Part shown: positions 48,097 through 57,650 of the stretch, piece by piece
Position numbering within the stretch: the first letter of the stretch is position 1
Layout of the letters: every line of letters begins with the position of its first letter
Assembly (NCBI GenBank): GCA_947498765.1
Contig: CANMLG010000045.1
Coordinates: forward strand, 29,824 to 93,823
Source: an uncultured Aquimarina sp.
GTDB lineage: Bacteria; Bacteroidota; Bacteroidia; Flavobacteriales; Flavobacteriaceae
Length of the DNA stretch: 64,000 bases
Direction of reading: 5' to 3'
Translations under genes and position numbers: made by a program
The notes under the pieces: model-generated
What the model was told of the DNA's origin: nothing
Databases searched by the model: none
Seen by the model: the letters and a program-made list of their open reading frames with translations, nothing else

Positions 48097-48182
48097 AAAT
48101 TATGAATTACGAATTATAAATTACGAATTTAAAAATACAATTCTTTAATTAATCATATTTCTAAATTCGCATCTCTTAATTG
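48097..48182. repeat. Heptad-repeat element between the lpxD-like gene and efp
   Basis: Five 7-mers (AAATTAT, GAATTAC, GAATTAT, AAATTAC, GAATTTA) fill 48097-48131, immediately beyond the start codon of the lpxD-like gene. About 30 bp of AT-rich core follow. The segment 48162-48182, reverse-complemented, reads CAATTAA, GAGATGC, GAATTTA. The right arm therefore resembles the left arm in inverted orientation, as in the other elements. Confidence 0.6.
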
Positions 48183-48187
48183 AAAAA

Positions 48188-48754
48188 TTACTCTTTTACA
48201 CGTTCTTTGTACGTACCTTTAGCTGTCTCTATTTTAATTTTATCCCCTTCATTAATAAATAAAGGCACCATTATTTGAGCTCCAGTTTCAACAGTAGCAG
48301 GTTTTGTTGCATTAGTAGCCGTATTCCCTTTAACTCCAGGTTCAGTCGCCGTTACCTCTAAAATTACTGTTTGTGGCATTTCAACAGAAAGCGGCAAACC
48401 ATCTTCTGAATTTATAATTACGGTTACTACGTCACCTTCTTTCAATAAATCTGGTCGATCAATAGCGGTTTCCTGTAATGCAATTTGCGAATAATCTTCT
48501 TGATTCATTAAATGATATCCTTCGGCATCATTATATAAAAATTGAAATTTATGAGTCTCAACACGAACTTCATCAATTTTATGTCCTGCAGAAAAAGTAT
48601 TATCAATTACTTTCCCTGATGTTACACTTTTTAGTTTTGTACGAACAAAAGCAGGACCTTTTCCTGGTTTTACATGTAAAAATTCTATTATTTTAAAAAT
48701 ATCATGATTATATCGAATACATAATCCATTTCTTATATCACTTGTACTTGCCAT
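48188..48754 (-). CDS. efp: Elongation factor P
   Basis: A 188-residue EF-P that relieves ribosome stalling at polyproline. The three beta-barrel domains are complete. The loop that enters the peptidyl-transferase centre reads HVKPGKGPAFVRTK, with the tip residue Lys32. Length is standard. It is transcribed with lpxA, 20 bp upstream, a gene order familiar from flavobacteria. Confidence 0.95.
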   Translation of the reverse strand: MASTSDIRNGLCIRYNHDIFKIIEFLHVKPGKGPAFVRTKLKSVTSGKVIDNTFSAGHKIDEVRVETHKFQFLYNDAEGYHLMNQEDYSQIALQETAIDRPDLLKEGDVVTVIINSEDGLPLSVEMPQTVILEVTATEPGVKGNTATNATKPATVETGAQIMVPLFINEGDKIKIETAKGTYKERVKE

Positions 48755-48774
48755 TATATGCGATTGTTATTTTG

Positions 48775-49560
48775 TTATTTTGATTTAAAATAGCCTTTCA
48801 TAATTCCACGTTGCGAATTTTTAATAAACTGCAAAATTTCATCACGCTCCTTGGAGGCTTCCATTTCAGCTTCTATTATTGATGAAGCTTGGGTATTATT
48901 ATAATTTTTTTGGTATAAAATTCTATAAATATTCTGAATTTCTCTTATTTTATCTACATCGAAACCTCTTCGGCGTAAGCCAATAGAATTGATTCCAACA
49001 TAAGATAAAGGCTCGCGGCCTGCTTTTACAAATGGGGGTACATCCTTACGAACTAATGAACCTCCTGTTACAAAAGCATGACTTCCTACACTACAGAATT
49101 GATTAATTGCCACCATACCAGCACATACCACATAATCACCGATAGTAATATGCCCTGCAAGTGTTGTATTATTAGAAAAAATACAATGATTACCCACTAT
49201 ACAATCATGAGCAATATGACTATATGCCATAATCCAACAATCTTCGCCAATTTGAGTTTTCATTCTGTCAGATGTTCCTCTATTAATTGTAACACATTCT
49301 CTGATAGTTGTGTTATCACCAATAATAGTCACCGTATCTTCATCGTTAAATTTTTTATCTTGAGGTATTGCAGAAATTACAGCTCCTGGAAAAATATTGC
49401 AATTTTTACCAATGCGCGCCCCTTCCATTATGGTTACGTTTGAGCCTATCCAGGTACCTTCTCCAATAATTACATCATTATGAATGGTTGTAAAAGGTTC
49501 GATAACCACATTTTTGGCTATTTTGGCTCCGGGGTGAACGTATGCTAGTGGTTGATTCAT
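48775..49560 (-). CDS. lpxA: Acyl-ACP--UDP-N-acetylglucosamine O-acyltransferase
   Basis: A 261-residue left-handed beta-helix acyltransferase for the first step of lipid A synthesis. The hexapeptide repeats start at YVHPGAKIAKNVVIEPFTTI. The catalytic-His region is AYSHIAHDCIVGNHC. The C-terminal helical domain with GLRRRGF is intact. It is part of the minus-strand lpxD / lpxC-fabZ / lpxA / efp cluster. Confidence 0.95.
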   Translation of the reverse strand: MNQPLAYVHPGAKIAKNVVIEPFTTIHNDVIIGEGTWIGSNVTIMEGARIGKNCNIFPGAVISAIPQDKKFNDEDTVTIIGDNTTIRECVTINRGTSDRMKTQIGEDCWIMAYSHIAHDCIVGNHCIFSNNTTLAGHITIGDYVVCAGMVAINQFCSVGSHAFVTGGSLVRKDVPPFVKAGREPLSYVGINSIGLRRRGFDVDKIREIQNIYRILYQKNYNNTQASSIIEAEMEASKERDEILQFIKNSQRGIMKGYFKSK

Positions 49561-49641
49561 TGTTATTTATTTAATTGCTTCTGTACGAATTTTGATAAAA
49601 AATTCTTCCTTATATTTTTCCTAAATATGAAACTAAAGGTA

Positions 49642-51048
49642 CTATTTGTTTTTGGTTTTCACGATTTGCGCCATTAATTCTGCTTCTGACACTAATTTAT
49701 TATTGGCATAAGCTTTTGCCGCCATATGACAAATCCCTCTTCTAATTGGAGTTATTAATTTTAAATCAAAAATTAAAGTATCTCCTGGTATTACTTGCTG
49801 CTTAAATTTAACATTGTCAATTTTCATAAAAAAAGTCAAGTAATTTTCAGGATCTGGAACAGTACTTAAAGCTAATATTCCTCCTGCTTGCGCCATGGCT
49901 TCTACTTGTAAAACTCCTGGCATTACAGGAGCCTCAGGGAAATGTCCATTAAAAAATGGCTCATTCATGGTCACATTCTTCATTCCAACCACATGCTTAT
50001 CAGACATTTCAATAATACGATCCAATAATAAGAATGGCGCCCTATGTGGTAAGGTTGCCATAATTTGATGAATATCCATCAATGGTTTTTGCGATAAATC
50101 AAATTTAGGCACGTAATTACGGCGTTCTTTTTTTATTTTCTGCGCCATTATTTTTGCAAATTCTGTATTCACAAAATGACCTGGTTTGGTCGCTATAACT
50201 CTTCCTCTAATACGTGTTCCTATTAATGCTAAATCACCAATTACATCTAATAATTTATGGCGTGCTGCTTCATTAGGGTAATGTAATGTCAGATTATCCA
50301 AAATACCATTAGGAGTAACCGAAATAGAGTCCTTACCAAAAGCTACCTTTAAACGTTCCATAGTTTCGGGACTTAATTCCTTATCCACATACACTATGGC
50401 ATTATTCAAATCTCCTCCTTTTATGAGTCCATGCTCTAAAAGCATTTCTAGTTCATGTAAAAAACTAAAAGTACGTGCATCAGCAATATGTTCTTTAAAA
50501 TCAGAAATTGTATCTAATGAAGCATTTTGAGTTCCTAATACCTTTGTACCAAAATCAACCATAGTTGTTATCTGATATTCATCGGAAGGAATAACTAAAA
50601 TTTCACTTCCCGTTTTTTCATCCTTATAGGCAATGGGTTCAGTAACTATATACTCATCAATCTCTTCCGCTAATTCTTCGATTCCTGCTTTTTCCAAAGC
50701 TTCCACAAAAAACTTACTTGACCCATCCATTATAGGTGGTTCTGGTGCATTTAATTCAAATAACACATTATCAATACCCAAACCAACACAAGCAGCTAGT
50801 ACATGCTCGGATGTATTTATTGAAACTCCATTATTTTCAAAATTAGTTCCTCGTTGCGTATTGGTTACAAAAAGAGCACTTGCTTTAATAGTTGGTTCAC
50901 CTTCTAAATCTACCCTTTTAAAAGCGTAACCATGATTTGCTGGAGCTGGTTTAAAAGTTAATGTTACCTCATTTCCGGTATGAAGGCCTACACCCGTAAG
51001 TGTAATTTCTTGCTTGATTGTTTTTTGTTTCACAACGGTAGTACTCAT
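49642..51048 (-). CDS. lpxC-fabZ: Bifunctional LpxC deacetylase / FabZ dehydratase
   Basis: A 468-residue fusion. The LpxC part (about 1-305) has zinc ligands His82 (SEHVLAA), His264 and Asp268 (RHKLLDVIGD), and His291 (KPGHFVNTEF). It removes acetate from UDP-3-O-acyl-GlcNAc, the committed lipid A step. The FabZ part (about 325-468) has the hot-dog motif HFPEAPVMPGVLQVEAMAQ with His369 and Glu383 for dehydration of 3-hydroxyacyl-ACP. This fusion is standard in Bacteroidota. Only 1 bp separates it from lpxD upstream, indicating tight coupling. Confidence 0.95.
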   Translation of the reverse strand: MSTTVVKQKTIKQEITLTGVGLHTGNEVTLTFKPAPANHGYAFKRVDLEGEPTIKASALFVTNTQRGTNFENNGVSINTSEHVLAACVGLGIDNVLFELNAPEPPIMDGSSKFFVEALEKAGIEELAEEIDEYIVTEPIAYKDEKTGSEILVIPSDEYQITTMVDFGTKVLGTQNASLDTISDFKEHIADARTFSFLHELEMLLEHGLIKGGDLNNAIVYVDKELSPETMERLKVAFGKDSISVTPNGILDNLTLHYPNEAARHKLLDVIGDLALIGTRIRGRVIATKPGHFVNTEFAKIMAQKIKKERRNYVPKFDLSQKPLMDIHQIMATLPHRAPFLLLDRIIEMSDKHVVGMKNVTMNEPFFNGHFPEAPVMPGVLQVEAMAQAGGILALSTVPDPENYLTFFMKIDNVKFKQQVIPGDTLIFDLKLITPIRRGICHMAAKAYANNKLVSEAELMAQIVKTKNK

Positions 51049-51049
51049 T

Positions 51050-52069
51050 CTATTTATTATTTTTTTCTAATACATTAATTCGATTTACTATTTTAGGAAG
51101 ATTCCTAAAATGCACATATGATTTATTCCAATCTGTATAACCAAACGCTGGCGAACCTTGTATTACTTCGCCATCTTTTATATTTCGACCAATACCAGAT
51201 TGAGCTTGTATTTTAACATTATCGCCTATAACCAAATGTCCTGCCATACCTACTTGTCCACCAATTAAACAGTGCTTTCCTATTTTGGTAGACCCAGCAA
51301 TACCGGCCTGCGCTGCAATGGCTGTATGCTCTCCAACTTCAACATTGTGAGCAATTTGTATTTGATTATCTAATTTTACTCCTTTTCTGATAATCGTAGA
51401 GCCCAATGTTGCTCTATCTATTGATGTTCCTGCACCTACATCAACATCTTCTTCTATAATTACATTTCCTATTTGAGGTACTTTTTTATACTCTCCTTTT
51501 TCATTTGGCACAAAACCAAATCCATCAGCACCTATTACTGCACTACTATGCAAAACACAACGATCTCCTATAACACAATCTGAATATACTTTTGCTCCGG
51601 CAAATAATACTACATCATCGCCTATCGTTACATTATCGCCTATATATACATTTGGAAAAATTTTAACATTATTACCTATTTTTACCCCATTGGCAATATA
51701 AGTGAATGCTCCAATGTAGATATTGTCTCCATAAGTTACAGATTCTGAAATAAAACTAGGTTGTTCAACCCCTGTTTTATTCATTTTAATCATGTTATAA
51801 TACTCCAATAATTTAGAAAACGCATTACGTGCATCATCAACACGGATTAATGTGGTTTCAATAGTATCCTCTACTTCAAAGCTTTTATCAACAATAGTTA
51901 TTGTTGCTTTTGTAGTATATATGTATTGTTTGTACTTTTGGTTGGCCAAAAAAGTTAAAGACCCAGATGTTCCTTCTTCAATTTTTGCTAACTTACTAAC
52001 TTGGGCTTCACTATTTCCTTCAACAGTTCCCTCAAGTATTTCGGCAATTTGTTTGGCTGTAAATTTCAT
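51050..52069 (-). CDS. lpxD: UDP-3-O-acylglucosamine N-acyltransferase
   Basis: A 339-residue canonical LpxD adding the N-linked acyl chain in lipid A synthesis. It has the N-terminal uridine-binding domain ([17 protein letters not shown]), a long left-handed beta-helix and the catalytic-His motif [12 protein letters not shown]. Its neighbours provide the preceding two steps (lpxA and lpxC). The upstream HD-domain gene ends 24 bp away and probably leads the operon. Confidence 0.95.
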   Translation of the reverse strand: MKFTAKQIAEILEGTVEGNSEAQVSKLAKIEEGTSGSLTFLANQKYKQYIYTTKATITIVDKSFEVEDTIETTLIRVDDARNAFSKLLEYYNMIKMNKTGVEQPSFISESVTYGDNIYIGAFTYIANGVKIGNNVKIFPNVYIGDNVTIGDDVVLFAGAKVYSDCVIGDRCVLHSSAVIGADGFGFVPNEKGEYKKVPQIGNVIIEEDVDVGAGTSIDRATLGSTIIRKGVKLDNQIQIAHNVEVGEHTAIAAQAGIAGSTKIGKHCLIGGQVGMAGHLVIGDNVKIQAQSGIGRNIKDGEVIQGSPAFGYTDWNKSYVHFRNLPKIVNRINVLEKNNK

Positions 52070-52092
52070 TGAAGCAAAAATATGAAATTTTA

Positions 52093-53322
52093 CTAATCCA
52101 AAACTTTAGGAAGACATATAAAATATTTTGTTACTTTTTTTGACAAGGCTTCTATATTATATTGATCGCTCGCCGCTGCTATATCTTTAATTTTTTGATT
52201 TTTAAACATTAATTTTATATTCTGCTTTTTTGTATTGTAAGCTTGATTTGATACTTCCCCTCCAAAAACAAAATAAGAAGCTTCTTCTTCTGAAAAGCCA
52301 TATTTTTTCTGTAACCCTTTATTATACTTATCAAGCAGCTCATTAGAAAAGGGTGTAGATGCTAACTGAATTTTTAATAAATCACGATTAATTATCATTT
52401 GAGATAGCTTACTTAACACCTTATCATCATAACTTATCCATTCTTTTATGGCTGAAATAATATCATAATCATCCAATTTAGAAAATTCATTTAGCACTTC
52501 TATAGTAAAACTTGAAGCGTCAATTTTATTGTTTAAAAAGAAATTTAATACTGTACCAGCAGGTAATTGATGTCCTTTCCCCACTAAATACTTTGCTCTT
52601 TTTAATGTATTTATCAATAAATTTTCAGCTACTAAACTAGTTTTATGTAAATATACTTGCCAATACATCAATCTTCGAGAAAGCAAAAACTTTTCAACTG
52701 AATAAATCCCTTTTTCTTCAACAACTAAATAATCATCTACTACATTTAGCATGGTAATAAGCCGTTCACTATTCACATTACCCTCGGCCACACCAGTATA
52801 AAAACTATCGCGTTTTAAGTAATCTAAACGATCCATATCTAATTGACTAGATATCAACTGATGTAAAAATTCTCGCTTATATTCTCCTTTAAAAACCTCG
52901 ATAGCTAAATCCAACTTTCCGTTAAACTCTTTATTTATAGTTTCCATAAAAAATAAAGAAATTTCTTCATGACTTACTTCATTAACTATACTATGCTCCA
53001 TAGCATGCGAAAATGGTCCATGGCCAATATCGTGTAGTAAAATAGCTATTAAAACAGCATTTTCTTCATCAATTGAAATTTCAACCCCTTTAAAACGAAG
53101 TACACGAACCGCTTGCTGCATTAAATGCATAGAACCAATAGCATGATGAAAACGGGTATGATGTGCTCCTGGATACACCATGTAAGACATCCCCATTTGA
53201 GTAATTCTGCGTAAGCGTTGAAAATACTTATGTTCAATTAAATCAAAAACCAAAGCATTAGGCAATGTAATAAACCCGTAAATTGGATCGTTTAATATTT
53301 TTAATTTGTTTCTTTTTTTCAA
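52093..53322 (-). CDS. HD domain phosphohydrolase (SAMHD1/YdhJ-like)
   Basis: A 409-residue HD-superfamily hydrolase. The metal ligands are visible in [14 protein letters not shown] (His) and [17 protein letters not shown] (His-Asp). The conserved Asp is in [20 protein letters not shown]. Relatives include dNTP triphosphohydrolases, but many bacterial copies are untested, so the substrate is unknown. In flavobacteria this gene commonly heads the lpx cluster. It is divergent from porX. Confidence 0.9.
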   Translation of the reverse strand: MKKRNKLKILNDPIYGFITLPNALVFDLIEHKYFQRLRRITQMGMSYMVYPGAHHTRFHHAIGSMHLMQQAVRVLRFKGVEISIDEENAVLIAILLHDIGHGPFSHAMEHSIVNEVSHEEISLFFMETINKEFNGKLDLAIEVFKGEYKREFLHQLISSQLDMDRLDYLKRDSFYTGVAEGNVNSERLITMLNVVDDYLVVEEKGIYSVEKFLLSRRLMYWQVYLHKTSLVAENLLINTLKRAKYLVGKGHQLPAGTVLNFFLNNKIDASSFTIEVLNEFSKLDDYDIISAIKEWISYDDKVLSKLSQMIINRDLLKIQLASTPFSNELLDKYNKGLQKKYGFSEEEASYFVFGGEVSNQAYNTKKQNIKLMFKNQKIKDIAAASDQYNIEALSKKVTKYFICLPKVLD

Positions 53323-53346
53323 AAAATATTATTTTAAAAGATAAAA

Positions 53347-53354
53347 CAAATATA
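53347..53354 (-). promoter_or_regulatory. Candidate -7 promoter element of the HD-domain / lpx operon
   Basis: The minus strand reads TATATTTG, a perfect TAnnTTTG match, 25 bp upstream of the ATG at 53322. No clear -33 TTTG is seen. Confidence 0.5.
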
Positions 53355-53434
53355 CATTATCCGATATTAGTATTTCTGTAACTTCCCACTGGAATTTCAG
53401 TTATTTAATTAACTTAATTTATACAATCATATTT

Positions 53435-54985
53435 ATGAGTTCGATACATATTCTATGGGTTGATGATGAAATTGACTTATTAAAACCTCATATTCTTTTT
53501 TTAGAAAAGAAAAATTATAAAGTTTCTAAATGCCAAAGTGGTACGGAAGCCATTGAAGCTATTGATAAAGAAAACTTTGACATTGTTTTTTTAGACGAAA
53601 ATATGCCTGGAATATCCGGTATTGATACTTTAGCTGAGATCAAGGAAAAACAAGCCAATTTGCCCGTGGTTATGATTACCAAAAGCGAAGAGGAGTATAT
53701 AATGGAACAAGCCATTGGAAGTAAAATAGCCGATTATTTAATCAAACCTGTAAATCCAAATCAGATCTTATTAAGTTTAAAAAAGAATTTAGATCATTCC
53801 CGCTTAGTTTCTGAAAAAACCACCTCAAATTACCAACAAGAATTTAGAAAAATAGCTATGGATATGGCCATGGTAAATTCTTATGATGAATGGGTTGAAA
53901 TGTATCAACGCTTGCTATATTGGGAATTGGAATTAGAAGGCATTGAAGATTCCGGAATGTTTGAAATTTTAGAAACACAAAAAGTAGAAGCTAATTCTCA
54001 ATTTTGTAAATTTATTAATAAAAATTATCAAGATTGGTTTGATGGTGCCCCTGATGCTCCAATGCTATCTCACAGACTTTTTCAAGATCGTGTTGTCCCC
54101 GAATTAAGTAAAGAGCAGCCGACACTTTTAGTTGTAGTGGATAATTTGCGTTATGATCAGTGGAAAGTATTTGAGCCTATAATTACAAAACATTATAAAA
54201 TAACTGAAGAAGCGCCTTATTACAGTATTTTACCAACTGCCACCCAATATGCGCGTAATGCTATTTTTTCGGGTCTGATGCCACTAGAAATGGAAAAAAA
54301 ACATCCCGAATGGTGGCTAAATGACACTGATGAAGGTGGTAAAAATATGCATGAAAATGATTTTTTAACATCTCAAATTGAGCGCTTACGTCTTGACATT
54401 AAACATGAATACTACAAAATAACTAACGAAAAATCGGGAAGAACACTTGCCGATAATTTTAAAGGATGCAAAAACAACGATTTAACTGTGGTGGTGTATA
54501 ATTTTGTTGACATGCTTTCTCATTCAAAAACTGAAATGGAAGTTATCAAAGAATTAGCATCAAATGACAAAGCTTATCGTTCTTTAACATTAAGTTGGTT
54601 CAAAAATTCACCGTTATACGATATCATCCAAAAAGCACAAACCTTAGGGTTCAAATTAATTATTACCACCGATCACGGTACTATTAACGTAAACAAACCA
54701 TCAAAAGTTATAGGTGATAAAAACACTAGCTTAAATTTACGCTATAAAACAGGTAAAAGTTTAACCTACGAAAACAAGGAAGTAGTGGCATTTAAAGATC
54801 CTAAGTCCATCCATTTACCTGCTATAAACATGAGTAGTTCATTTATTTTTGCTCGTGATGATTACTTTTTTGCGTATCCTAATAATTATAACCATTACGT
54901 AAGTTATTATCGAAACACCTATCAACATGGAGGCGTTTCTTTAGAGGAAATGATTATTCCTTTTGTAACTTTGCTGCCAAAATAA
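53435..54985 (+). CDS. porX: Type IX secretion regulator PorX (receiver + PglZ-like domain)
   Basis: A 516-residue protein with an N-terminal receiver domain: Asp10-Asp11, phosphoacceptor Asp54 (VFLDENMPG), Thr82 and Lys104 (LIKPVNP). A long alkaline-phosphatase-like PglZ domain follows, with VVVDNLRYDQWK, NAIFSGLMP, VVYNFVDMLSHSKT and IITTDHGTINV. This is the architecture and length of PorX, the response regulator that works with PorY and the SigP sigma factor to control type IX secretion genes, and whose PglZ domain binds zinc and nucleotides. porY and the type IX structural genes are not in the window. Confidence 0.93.
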   Translation: MSSIHILWVDDEIDLLKPHILFLEKKNYKVSKCQSGTEAIEAIDKENFDIVFLDENMPGISGIDTLAEIKEKQANLPVVMITKSEEEYIMEQAIGSKIADYLIKPVNPNQILLSLKKNLDHSRLVSEKTTSNYQQEFRKIAMDMAMVNSYDEWVEMYQRLLYWELELEGIEDSGMFEILETQKVEANSQFCKFINKNYQDWFDGAPDAPMLSHRLFQDRVVPELSKEQPTLLVVVDNLRYDQWKVFEPIITKHYKITEEAPYYSILPTATQYARNAIFSGLMPLEMEKKHPEWWLNDTDEGGKNMHENDFLTSQIERLRLDIKHEYYKITNEKSGRTLADNFKGCKNNDLTVVVYNFVDMLSHSKTEMEVIKELASNDKAYRSLTLSWFKNSPLYDIIQKAQTLGFKLIITTDHGTINVNKPSKVIGDKNTSLNLRYKTGKSLTYENKEVVAFKDPKSIHLPAINMSSSFIFARDDYFFAYPNNYNHYVSYYRNTYQHGGVSLEEMIIPFVTLLPK

Positions 54986-54995
54986 AATAGACATG

Positions 54996-55045
54996 AGATT
55001 TTAGATGTGAGATTATAGACTTCTAAAATCTCATATCTAAAATCT
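54996..55045. repeat. Heptad-repeat hairpin between porX and tsaE
   Basis: The left arm (54996-55019) contains the heptads GATTTTA, GATGTGA and GATTATA. The right arm (55022-55045), reverse-complemented, contains GATTTTA, GATATGA and GATTTTA. The arms pair over 24 bp with only two mismatches and a 2-nt loop. This is the compact form of the inverted heptad element and uses the same heptad as the array at 63924. It starts 10 bp after the porX stop and could also act as a transcript-end hairpin. Confidence 0.85.
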
Positions 55046-55058
55046 TAGATCTTCATAA

Positions 55059-55478
55059 ATGGAAGTTACTTACGACATTACTGGTTTAGATGAAATTGCC
55101 AAACTAATTATAGCCAAAGCAAAACATAAAACATTATTATTTAATGGAGAAATGGGAGCTGGTAAAACCACACTTATAAAAGCCGTTTGTAAATTTTTAG
55201 GTGTACAAGATACCGTTTCTAGTCCAACCTTTGCTTTAGTTAATGAATATGAAGGTGATGGCAACCTGATTTATCATTTTGATTTTTATCGCATCCAAGA
55301 TGAAGAAGAAGCTCATGCTATTGGCTTTGAAGAATACGAATATACAGGGGATTACCTTTTTATTGAATGGAGTGAAAATATTCCAAACTTACTCCCTGAA
55401 GAGGCACACATTATTGATATCTCCATTGAAGAAAAGGGTTTACGAAAACTTTCTTTTGACCTACAAAAAGAACTGTAA
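55059..55478 (+). CDS. tsaE: tRNA threonylcarbamoyladenosine biosynthesis ATPase TsaE
   Basis: A 139-residue P-loop protein with Walker A GEMGAGKTT (30-38), VSSPTFALVNEY and the conserved LIYHFDFYRI. TsaE works with TsaB and TsaD to make the t6A37 modification on ANN-decoding tRNAs. Length is normal. It follows porX with only the heptad hairpin between the two genes. Confidence 0.95.
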   Translation: MEVTYDITGLDEIAKLIIAKAKHKTLLFNGEMGAGKTTLIKAVCKFLGVQDTVSSPTFALVNEYEGDGNLIYHFDFYRIQDEEEAHAIGFEEYEYTGDYLFIEWSENIPNLLPEEAHIIDISIEEKGLRKLSFDLQKEL

Positions 55479-55596
55479 AAACTCTGTAAACTATCTCATA
55501 GCAACACTGCAAGGCATTATATGAACGAAACTGAATTTTAATTTCGATATAAGCTGTAGAGTAGTATACCATACCCTTTGGCGATGCCGATCAAAC

Positions 55597-56757
55597 TTAA
55601 GAAATAACACCTGAACCGATTAACTCATCTTCCAAGTACCAAGCTACAAATTGTCCTTCCTGAATGGCCGATTGAGGATTTTCAAAACGCACTACCAATC
55701 CTTCTTCAGTAAGATTAATAACAGCATTTTCTAAATTTTGGCGATAGCGAATCCGAGCTTTAACGGACATTAAATCTCCCTTTTTTAAAGCTAAATCTGT
55801 ACGTACCCAATGCAATTCATCTGGTTTCACCAACAATTGACTACGATACAAACCTGGATGTTCTTTACCTTGCCCTACATAAATAGTATTAGTTGTAACA
55901 TCAGTTTCTATAACAAATAAAGGTAGTGGTGTTCCGCCTACAGACAAACCTTTACGTTGCCCTTTTGTAAAATAATGCGCTCCAATATGTTCTCCAACTT
56001 TTTTACCAAAGTTTGGTGTATAATTATAGTTATGCAATTGAGTAGAAGCATCTGCACTTTCATAAATAGTATGGTCTGCAGGAATTTCAATAATAGCACC
56101 ATTTTTAGGCTTTAGCTGTTGCTGAAGAAAATCTGGTAAACGTACTTTTCCAATAAAACATAAACCTTGTGAATCTTTTTTATCCGCAGTAACTAAATCC
56201 TGCTCAGCTGCTATTTTACGAACTTCTGGTTTTATTAATTCCCCCACAGGGAACAATGTTTTTGCCAATTGTTCTTGCGAAAGTTGACACAAAAAATAAG
56301 ATTGATCCTTATTTGCATCTTTACCAGCTAATAATCGATGGGTTAATTTTCCATCCATTTCAATTGTATCTTTTCGACAATAGTGTCCCGTAGCCACATA
56401 ATCCGCTCCCAACTCCAATGCAATTTTCATAAACACATCAAACTTAATCTCTCTATTGCAAAGCACATCTGGGTTTGGCGTTCTTCCTTTTTCATATTCT
56501 GCAAACATGTAATCAACAATACGCTCTTTGTATTGTTCACTCAAATCAACAGTTTGAAATGGAATCCCTAATTTTTCTGCCACTAGTAAAGCATCATTAC
56601 TATCATCTAACCAAGGACACTCATCAGATATAGTTACAGAATCATCGTGCCAATTTTTCATAAAAAGTCCTATCACTTCATACCCCTGCTCTTTAAGCAA
56701 GTATGCTGCAACACTGGAATCAACACCTCCCGAAAGTCCTACTACAACTCGTTTCAT
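55597..56757 (-). CDS. mnmA: tRNA-specific 2-thiouridylase MnmA
   Basis: A 386-residue enzyme that installs the 2-thio group on U34 of tRNAs for Lys, Glu and Gln. The PP-loop SGGVDSS is at residues 9-15. Catalytic Cys100 ([12 protein letters not shown]) and Cys200 ([10 protein letters not shown]) are both present. The C-terminal tRNA-binding beta-barrel is complete. It is monocistronic, with a good promoter box just upstream. Confidence 0.96.
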   Translation of the reverse strand: MKRVVVGLSGGVDSSVAAYLLKEQGYEVIGLFMKNWHDDSVTISDECPWLDDSNDALLVAEKLGIPFQTVDLSEQYKERIVDYMFAEYEKGRTPNPDVLCNREIKFDVFMKIALELGADYVATGHYCRKDTIEMDGKLTHRLLAGKDANKDQSYFLCQLSQEQLAKTLFPVGELIKPEVRKIAAEQDLVTADKKDSQGLCFIGKVRLPDFLQQQLKPKNGAIIEIPADHTIYESADASTQLHNYNYTPNFGKKVGEHIGAHYFTKGQRKGLSVGGTPLPLFVIETDVTTNTIYVGQGKEHPGLYRSQLLVKPDELHWVRTDLALKKGDLMSVKARIRYRQNLENAVINLTEEGLVVRFENPQSAIQEGQFVAWYLEDELIGSGVIS

Positions 56758-56774
56758 GATCTAAAAATTGAGTG

Positions 56775-56782
56775 CAAAAATA
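56775..56782 (-). promoter_or_regulatory. Candidate -7 promoter element of mnmA
   Basis: The minus strand reads TATTTTTG then C, a perfect TAnnTTTG match, 18 bp before the ATG at 56757. This implies a very short leader, which is common in Bacteroidota. Confidence 0.55.
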
Positions 56783-56829
56783 CAACAATTTGATGTAATT
56801 TTATTTTAAAGTACTAGGATAATAATAAA

Positions 56830-56864
56830 GAAAGGAAAATGATCTTTCTGCACATTTCCCTTTC
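56830..56864 (-). terminator. Terminator after the peroxiredoxin gene
   Basis: A 12-bp stem (GAAAGGAAAATG with CATTTCCCTTTC, one mismatch) and an 11-nt loop, 15 bp past the stop, followed by a T-rich stretch on the minus strand. Confidence 0.6.
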
Positions 56865-56878
56865 ATTGTTATCGGATG

Positions 56879-57523
56879 CTACAATGTTTTTAAAGCTTCA
56901 ATAATAGCTTCTGGATCTAACCTTTCTGTATAATCTTCTGGTAAAAATGACACTATAATTTCCCCTTGTTTGTTTACTACATAAGTAGCTGGCAAAGGCA
57001 ACTCATAATCATCATTTTGATTATGCTTAGGCACATCAATATCAAATTTATGATATACCTCTCGTAAATCTTCGGGCATTTGGAATACCAAACCTAACTG
57101 TTTCGCATATTTGTTATCAATATCACTTAATACCGCAAAAGACAACTCGTTTTTTTCTAATGTTGTTAATGAATTATCCGGAGTTTCAGGAGTAATAGCT
57201 ATCAAATTTGCTCCAAGTTTTTTTATCTGTGGCAATACATCTTGTAAAGCTTTCAACTCCACATTACAATATGGACACCAGCCTCCTCTATAAAAAGAAA
57301 CTACTAATGGTCCCTCTTCTAAAAAAGAATGAATATTAACTTGATTATTAGAAACATCTACTAGTGTAGCATCTTTTAATACATCTCCTTTTTTAACCGC
57401 TTTTTTAGGCAAAGCTTCGGCGGTAAGCGTATTGAGGGCATTAGTCATAATAGTTTGGACTTCTGCTGGTACATTTTTAGAAAACGCTTCTTTCGTTTCT
57501 TTTAATTGAGTGGTTAATGACAT
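56879..57523 (-). CDS. Peroxiredoxin-like family protein (AhpC/TSA)
   Basis: A 214-residue thioredoxin-fold protein without a signal peptide. The redox motif is YRGGWCPYCNVEL, so both Cys of CxxC are present. The motif differs from the PxxxTxxC of classical 2-Cys peroxiredoxins, placing it in the peroxiredoxin-like AhpC/TSA group. Cytoplasmic peroxide or disulfide reduction is inferred. It is transcribed alone. Confidence 0.87.
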   Translation of the reverse strand: MSLTTQLKETKEAFSKNVPAEVQTIMTNALNTLTAEALPKKAVKKGDVLKDATLVDVSNNQVNIHSFLEEGPLVVSFYRGGWCPYCNVELKALQDVLPQIKKLGANLIAITPETPDNSLTTLEKNELSFAVLSDIDNKYAKQLGLVFQMPEDLREVYHKFDIDVPKHNQNDDYELPLPATYVVNKQGEIIVSFLPEDYTERLDPEAIIEALKTL

Positions 57524-57650
57524 AATTATGATTTTAAGTAATTTATTTAAATACTATGTCGATAATACCTCATTAGAATTACTAAAATAAGTTACTATGT
57601 TTTGACTATTTGAAATAGGAATACACTAGTAATTTTACCTTTTTCAAGAT

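Noticed and set aside
55479..55596. A possible small RNA or tRNA between tsaE and mnmA
   Set aside because: The segment does not fold into a cloverleaf by eye and has no promoter or terminator signature.
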